Assembly (NCBI RefSeq): GCF_003259335.1 | Contig: NZ_QLLL01000001.1 | Span: 714,406-778,405 of the forward strand | DNA length: 64,000 nt | Origin: Chitinophaga skermanii | GTDB lineage: Bacteria > Bacteroidota > Bacteroidia > Chitinophagales > Chitinophagaceae | Direction of reading: 5' to 3' | Notes under the pieces: model-generated | What the model was told of the DNA's origin: nothing | The model's database searches: none | Seen by the model: only the letters and a program-made list of their open reading frames with translations | Position numbers and translations under genes: made by a program | Part shown: positions 59,644 through 64,000 of the stretch, piece by piece | How positions within the stretch are numbered: position 1 is the first letter of the stretch | Layout: each line of letters begins with the position of its first letter

Positions 59644-62409
59644 ATGAAGGACTTTTCATTTGTCACCAACTCACATCCTGCGTTTATAGAGTCTCTATAC
59701 CAGGATTATCGTAAAGATCCTGCCTCTGTGGATCCTGATTGGGCTAAATTTTTTGTTGGGTTTGATTACGCGGTAAGCAACACCAATGGTGCCGCCAATG
59801 GTGCAGCCGCCGCAGGAGCCACAAATGGAGCGCCAGGTGCATTACCGGTGTCTAATGAGCAATTGGTGAAGGAACTAGCTGTTTACCGTCTGATCCAGGC
59901 CTACCGTAAGAAGGGCCATCTCGTAGCCAAAACAAATCCTATCCGCGAAAGAAAAGATCGCCATGCAAATCTTGATATTTCATACTTCGGTTTAACAGAT
60001 GCCGATTTGAAATCCGAATTCTATGCCGGCCAAGTGGTGGGCTTAGGAAAAGCAACTTTGCAAGCAATTGTTGACCACATGAAGGCCGTATATGCGAGCT
60101 TCGTGGGAATTGAATTCACGTATATCAACGATGCTAAGAAAATCGAGTGGTTGCAAAACGAAATGGAAACTACCATGCGTAAGCCACTTTCCGTTGAACA
60201 GAAAAAACGCGTTTTGTTGAAACTCAACCAAGGCGTTATGTTTGAACGTTTCTTACACACGAAATATATCGGTCAAAAACGTTTCTCTCTCGAAGGTGGC
60301 GAAACTACCATTCCAGCTTTGGACACTATCATCACTACTGCTGCTGATCATGGCGTTCAAGAAGTGGTAATCGGTATGGCGCACCGCGGACGTTTGAACG
60401 TTTTAGCCAATACGCTCGGCAAAACCTACGAACAGATCTTCTCTGAATTCGAAGGTAACGCCACGCCAGACACAACTATGGGCAGCGGCGACGTGAAATA
60501 TCACCTCGGTTTCCGTTCTACCCTCCAAACGGCTCACAACAAAGAAGTAAACCTTCAATTAACACCCAACCCTTCCCACTTAGAAGTGGTTGACCCGGTT
60601 GTTTTAGGTTTCTCTCGTTCTAAAGCCGACGTGATCTACGAAAGTGATTACGATAAAATTTTGCCGATCCTTATCCACGGTGATGCTGCTATTGCCGGCC
60701 AAGGTGTGGTATACGAAATCGCGCAAATGAGCAAGCTCCGTGGTTATTACACAGGTGGTACCATCCACTTCGTTATTAACAACCAAATTGGTTTCACTAC
60801 CGATTTCGAGGATGCCCGCTCTTCTAACTACTCTACTAGCGTAGCTGCTATCGTAGAATCTCCTGTTTTCCATGTGAATGGCGACGAAGTAGAATATGCT
60901 GTTAAAGTAGCAGAAATCGCTACCCGTTACCGCCAGGAGTTCAACGAAGATATCTATATCGACTTGGTGTGCTACCGCCGCCATGGACATAACGAAGGTG
61001 ATGATCCTAAGTTCACCCAACCTGCATTGTACAATTTGATTGAGAAACATGCTAACCCGCGTGAAATCTACTCAAAACAACTCATTGCAAATGGTGATGT
61101 AGATGCAGCTTTGGCTACCGAAATGGAAAAAAGCTTCTGGAAGGACTTACAAGATCGCTTAGACGAAGTAAAGCAACATCCTTTGCCTTATTCGTACCAA
61201 AAACCAGAAATCTGGTGGCAATCGTTACGTAAATCTACCCCAGACGATTTCAATAAATCTCCTGAAACAGCTATTTCTACAGAACAAGCGGATGCGATTT
61301 TTAAAGCATTGATGGCTATCCCAGAAGGCTTTAAACCATTACGTAAAGTAGAAAAGCTTATCCAAGAGAAACAAAAATTATACGAAGAAAGCGGTTTACT
61401 CGACTGGGCTTCCGGTGAATTGATGGCATATGCCAGCATTTTAGCTGAAGGAAAAGACGTTCGTTTGAGCGGCCAGGACGTAAAACGCGGTACTTTCTCG
61501 CACCGCCACGCGATCTTACGCAACGAAGAAACGAACGAAGAATATAGCCGTTTAAGCAGAATTGCCGATAAACAAGGCAAATTCAGGGTATTTAACTCAT
61601 TATTAAGCGAATTCGCTGTACTGGGTTTTGAATACGGTTACTCTATTGCTAACCCGAACTCGTTAACGATTTGGGAAGCACAATTCGGCGACTTTAGCAA
61701 TGGTGCTCAAACAGTTATCGACCAATTCATCACTTCCGCCGAAACTAAATGGCAGAAAATGAGTGGCTTGGTGATGTTGTTGCCACACGGTTACGAAGGT
61801 CAAGGTCCTGAACACTCTAGTGCTCGCTTAGAACGCTTCTTGCAAATGTGCGCAGAGTACAATATCTACGTAACAAACTGTACAACAGCTGCTAACTTCT
61901 TCCACGCATTGCGTAGACAATTAGCATTGCCTTTCCGTAAGCCAATGGTAAATTTCTCGCCAAAAGCGAACTTGCGTCATGTACGTAGCCAGTCTAATAT
62001 TAAAGACTTTACGACAGGCGGTTTCCAAGAAGTATTGGATGATCCGTTTATTGATGATGCATCTCGCGTTAAAAAAGTGTTGATTTGTTCTGGTAAGATG
62101 TATTTCGACTTGAGTGAAAAACAGATGAAGGAAGATCGTAAAGATGTAGCGATTGTTCGTATGGAACAATTGTATCCTTTGCCAATCACTCAATTGGAAG
62201 CAATTAATCAAAAATATAAAGGTGCTACATGGTTCTGGGTACAAGAAGAACCTTTGAACATGGGTGCCGCTAGCTATTTGCAAATGAACTTGAAACAGTT
62301 TAATTACGGTGTAATTAGTCGTAACCCAAGTGCAGCCACTGCTACAGGTTATGCGAAAGTGCACGCGCAAGAGCAAGCAGAAATTATTGAAACTGCTTTC
62401 AGCATTTAA
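59644..62409 (+). CDS. sucA: 2-oxoglutarate dehydrogenase E1 component
   Basis: The 921-residue thiamine-diphosphate enzyme decarboxylates 2-oxoglutarate in the TCA cycle as the E1 part of the dehydrogenase complex. Diagnostic segments are FLHTKYIGQKRFSLEGGET, MAHRGRLNVLANTLGKTYE near residue 243, the cofactor-binding GDAAIAGQGVVYE near residue 345 with NNQIGFTTDFEDARS, and YRRHGHNEGDDPKFTQP. The N-terminus carries a short Ala/Asn-rich linker (residues about 42-60) not essential to the fold. The E2 gene follows after 78 bp, so sucAB is an operon. The E3 gene is not in the window. Length is normal. Confidence 0.97.
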   Translation: MKDFSFVTNSHPAFIESLYQDYRKDPASVDPDWAKFFVGFDYAVSNTNGAANGAAAAGATNGAPGALPVSNEQLVKELAVYRLIQAYRKKGHLVAKTNPIRERKDRHANLDISYFGLTDADLKSEFYAGQVVGLGKATLQAIVDHMKAVYASFVGIEFTYINDAKKIEWLQNEMETTMRKPLSVEQKKRVLLKLNQGVMFERFLHTKYIGQKRFSLEGGETTIPALDTIITTAADHGVQEVVIGMAHRGRLNVLANTLGKTYEQIFSEFEGNATPDTTMGSGDVKYHLGFRSTLQTAHNKEVNLQLTPNPSHLEVVDPVVLGFSRSKADVIYESDYDKILPILIHGDAAIAGQGVVYEIAQMSKLRGYYTGGTIHFVINNQIGFTTDFEDARSSNYSTSVAAIVESPVFHVNGDEVEYAVKVAEIATRYRQEFNEDIYIDLVCYRRHGHNEGDDPKFTQPALYNLIEKHANPREIYSKQLIANGDVDAALATEMEKSFWKDLQDRLDEVKQHPLPYSYQKPEIWWQSLRKSTPDDFNKSPETAISTEQADAIFKALMAIPEGFKPLRKVEKLIQEKQKLYEESGLLDWASGELMAYASILAEGKDVRLSGQDVKRGTFSHRHAILRNEETNEEYSRLSRIADKQGKFRVFNSLLSEFAVLGFEYGYSIANPNSLTIWEAQFGDFSNGAQTVIDQFITSAETKWQKMSGLVMLLPHGYEGQGPEHSSARLERFLQMCAEYNIYVTNCTTAANFFHALRRQLALPFRKPMVNFSPKANLRHVRSQSNIKDFTTGGFQEVLDDPFIDDASRVKKVLICSGKMYFDLSEKQMKEDRKDVAIVRMEQLYPLPITQLEAINQKYKGATWFWVQEEPLNMGAASYLQMNLKQFNYGVISRNPSAATATGYAKVHAQEQAEIIETAFSI

Positions 62410-62487
62410 AACGGTTACCTAAAAATTTTCAAAATATTCATCTCTACTTGAAGAAGAGAGTAGAGGTCAACCATCAACATCTTTTAT

Positions 62488-64000
62488 ATGGTTATTGAAA
62501 TTAAAGTTCCTACGGTAGGAGAGTCTATAAGCGAGGTTACAATTGCAAAATGGTTAAAGAAAGATGGAGATTTCGTGCAACAAGATGAGGTTTTGTGCGA
62601 AATGGAATCTGAGAAAGCAACGTTCGAACTAAACGCTGAAAAACCCGGTATTCTGTCGATCAAAGCAGAAGAAGGTGCTACATTGAACATTGGCGCTGTA
62701 GCTTGTACCATCGATACATCGGCAGCTCCAGCTGCAGAAGCTCCGGCCGCACCAGCCGCCGCTACACCGGCAGCAACAGCTGCACCTGTTGCAGAAGCTG
62801 CTCCAGCAGCACCTGCAGTAAATAAAGGTGTAATTGATATCAAGGTACCTACTGTAGGTGAATCAATCAGCGAAGTAACCCTTGCTAGTTGGAGGAAAAA
62901 AACAGGCGATTACGTTGAGCGCGACGAAGTACTCGGCGAATTGGAGTCTGAAAAAGCAACATTAGAATTAACAGCCGAAGAAGCAGGTGTATTAACAACC
63001 GTTGCTAAAGAAGGCGATACATTAAAAATTGGCGATTTGGCTTGTAAGATCGATACTTCAGCTGCTCGCCCAGCAGGCCAAGCTGCTCCAGCTGCTGCCC
63101 CTGCCGCAACTGCTGCACCGGCTGCTAAACCAGCTGCCAGCGCTGCACCAGCAAGCTTACCAGGTGATGTGAAAGCAACGCCAGTAGCTGCTGCCGTAAT
63201 CGCGGATAAGAAAGTAGATCCAGCTACTATCAAAGGTTCTGGCTCTAACGGTAAAATCATGAAAGATGATGTTTTCGCTGCATTGGAAAATCCAGGTGTT
63301 GCTATCGGCCACGAATTGTTCAGCCGCGTAGAACGCAAGGAAAAAATGAGCAACTTGCGTAAAACAGTTTCTCGCAGGTTGGTAGAAGCGAAAAATACCA
63401 CTGCTATGTTGACTACCTTCAACGAGGTAGATATGACCAACATCATGGCTATCCGTGCGAAATACAAAGAAGTATTCAAAAAAGCGCATGACGTGAATTT
63501 GGGCTTCATGAGCTTCTTTACAAAAGCATGTACATTTGCATTACAAGAATTCCCTGCTGTAAACGCTTATATCGATGGTGAAAACCTCGTATACCACGAT
63601 TACGCAGATATTTCTATCGCCGTATCGGCTCCAAAAGGCTTGGTTGTACCTGTAATCCGTAACGCGGAAAGCTTAAGTATGGCTGATATCGAGAAGAAAG
63701 TAGTTGAATTAGCTACCAAAGCCCGCGATAGCAAATTAACCATGGAAGAAATGACCGGCGGTACCTTCACCATCACCAATGGTGGTGTGTTTGGTTCTTT
63801 GATGAGTACACCTATCATCAATATCCCGCAGTCGGCTATCCTCGGTATGCACAAAATCCAAGAACGTCCAATGGCTATCAATGGCCAGGTGGTAATTCGC
63901 CCAATGATGTACTTGGCTTTGAGCTACGATCACCGTATTATCGATGGTCGCGAGTCTGTTAGCTTCCTGGTACGTGTGAAAGAGATGTTGGAAAACCCAG
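62488..64000 (+). CDS. sucB: Dihydrolipoyllysine succinyltransferase (E2), 3' end beyond window
   Basis: This is the E2 subunit of the 2-oxoglutarate dehydrogenase complex; about 504 codons are visible and only a short tail is cut off. Two tandem lipoyl domains are present, each with the [11 protein letters not shown] start and ESEKAT lipoyl-Lys motif (residues about 43 and 154), separated by Ala/Pro-rich linkers. A peripheral-subunit-binding segment ([21 protein letters not shown]) and the catalytic core with [13 protein letters not shown] and the active-site [12 protein letters not shown] near residue 475 follow. E. coli SucB has a single lipoyl domain; two is a notable difference. It lies 78 bp after sucA. 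ATG 62488 is the evident start. Confidence 0.95.
   Translation, partial: MVIEIKVPTVGESISEVTIAKWLKKDGDFVQQDEVLCEMESEKATFELNAEKPGILSIKAEEGATLNIGAVACTIDTSAAPAAEAPAAPAAATPAATAAPVAEAAPAAPAVNKGVIDIKVPTVGESISEVTLASWRKKTGDYVERDEVLGELESEKATLELTAEEAGVLTTVAKEGDTLKIGDLACKIDTSAARPAGQAAPAAAPAATAAPAAKPAASAAPASLPGDVKATPVAAAVIADKKVDPATIKGSGSNGKIMKDDVFAALENPGVAIGHELFSRVERKEKMSNLRKTVSRRLVEAKNTTAMLTTFNEVDMTNIMAIRAKYKEVFKKAHDVNLGFMSFFTKACTFALQEFPAVNAYIDGENLVYHDYADISIAVSAPKGLVVPVIRNAESLSMADIEKKVVELATKARDSKLTMEEMTGGTFTITNGGVFGSLMSTPIINIPQSAILGMHKIQERPMAINGQVVIRPMMYLALSYDHRIIDGRESVSFLVRVKEMLENP

Noticed and set aside
62484..63509. Long Ala/Gly-rich minus-strand frames opposite sucB
   Set aside because: They are antisense shadows of the Ala/Pro-rich lipoyl linkers.

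Overview
The window comes from the chromosome of a Bacteroidota bacterium, most probably a member of the Chitinophagaceae. This rests on a SusC/SusD pair with a DUF1735 lipoprotein, many genes preceded by the Bacteroidota -7 promoter element TAnnTTTG, DUF3467 and DUF2807 proteins, a dialkylresorcinol/flexirubin gene set, the ligase-associated DNA-damage helicase and PdeM pair, and a two-lipoyl-domain SucB. No rRNA, tRNA, CRISPR array, transposase or phage structural gene was found. The species cannot be fixed from the sequence alone.

Layout. 1-2.7 kb (minus): mannonate dehydratase (cut by the window edge), glycerate 2-kinase and a small Spy-like exported protein. 2.9-7.3 kb: two exported amidohydrolases. 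7.4-13.2 kb: housekeeping genes tyrS, cobalamin adenosyltransferase, a LolD-like ATPase with gatC, trpS and a deoxynucleoside kinase. 13.4-16.3 kb: an outer-membrane protein overlapping a helix-hairpin-helix protein. 16.3-17.7 kb: a gene-free AT-rich stretch. 17.7-23.4 kb: susC-susD-DUF1735. 23.6-26.4 kb: DUF3467, an Ldh-family dehydrogenase and aspartate kinase. 26.6-33.2 kb: a damage-response locus with dinB-dnaE2 and a LexA-like XRE/S24 repressor, separated by two membrane-protein genes. 33.2-34.7 kb: repeats, hairpins and a lone WYL-like protein. 34.7-39.5 kb: aspartyl protease, PdeM and Lhr-like helicase. 39.6-45.5 kb: purine permease, TauE/SafE permease, a periplasmic-binding-fold lipoprotein and guaA. 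45.8-46.5 kb: DUF2807 lipoprotein. 46.9-55.4 kb: a compact dialkylresorcinol/flexirubin cluster (darA, darB, HTH protein, BtrH-like acyltransferase, ABC exporter, ACP, ketosynthase and chain-length-factor-like partner). 55.4-64 kb: M14 peptidase, two MORN-like paralogues, rpsT and sucA-sucB (sucB cut by the window end).

Two observations stand out. First, the dinB promoter and the promoter of the XRE/S24 regulator each carry two copies of the inverted repeat ACTAA-N5-TTAGT (CTAA-N5-TTAG in all four), placed over or beside the -7 element. With an intact Ser/Lys dyad and Ala-Gly bond in the regulator, this predicts a self-regulated SOS-like mutagenesis circuit with an operator unlike the classical LexA box. 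Second, at least four intergenic arrays (near 16.5, 34.1, 41.2 and 41.25 kb, with a weaker one at 33.3 kb) consist of imperfect tandem repeats that share an 11-bp period but have unrelated consensus sequences. Two of them lie back to back.

Both genome maintenance (Pol IV, DnaE2, the S24 repressor, Lhr-like helicase, PdeM) and pigment synthesis (flexirubin-type) are represented by partial sets; the remaining partners, such as the associated DNA ligase and exonuclease or the tyrosine ammonia-lyase, are not in this window.
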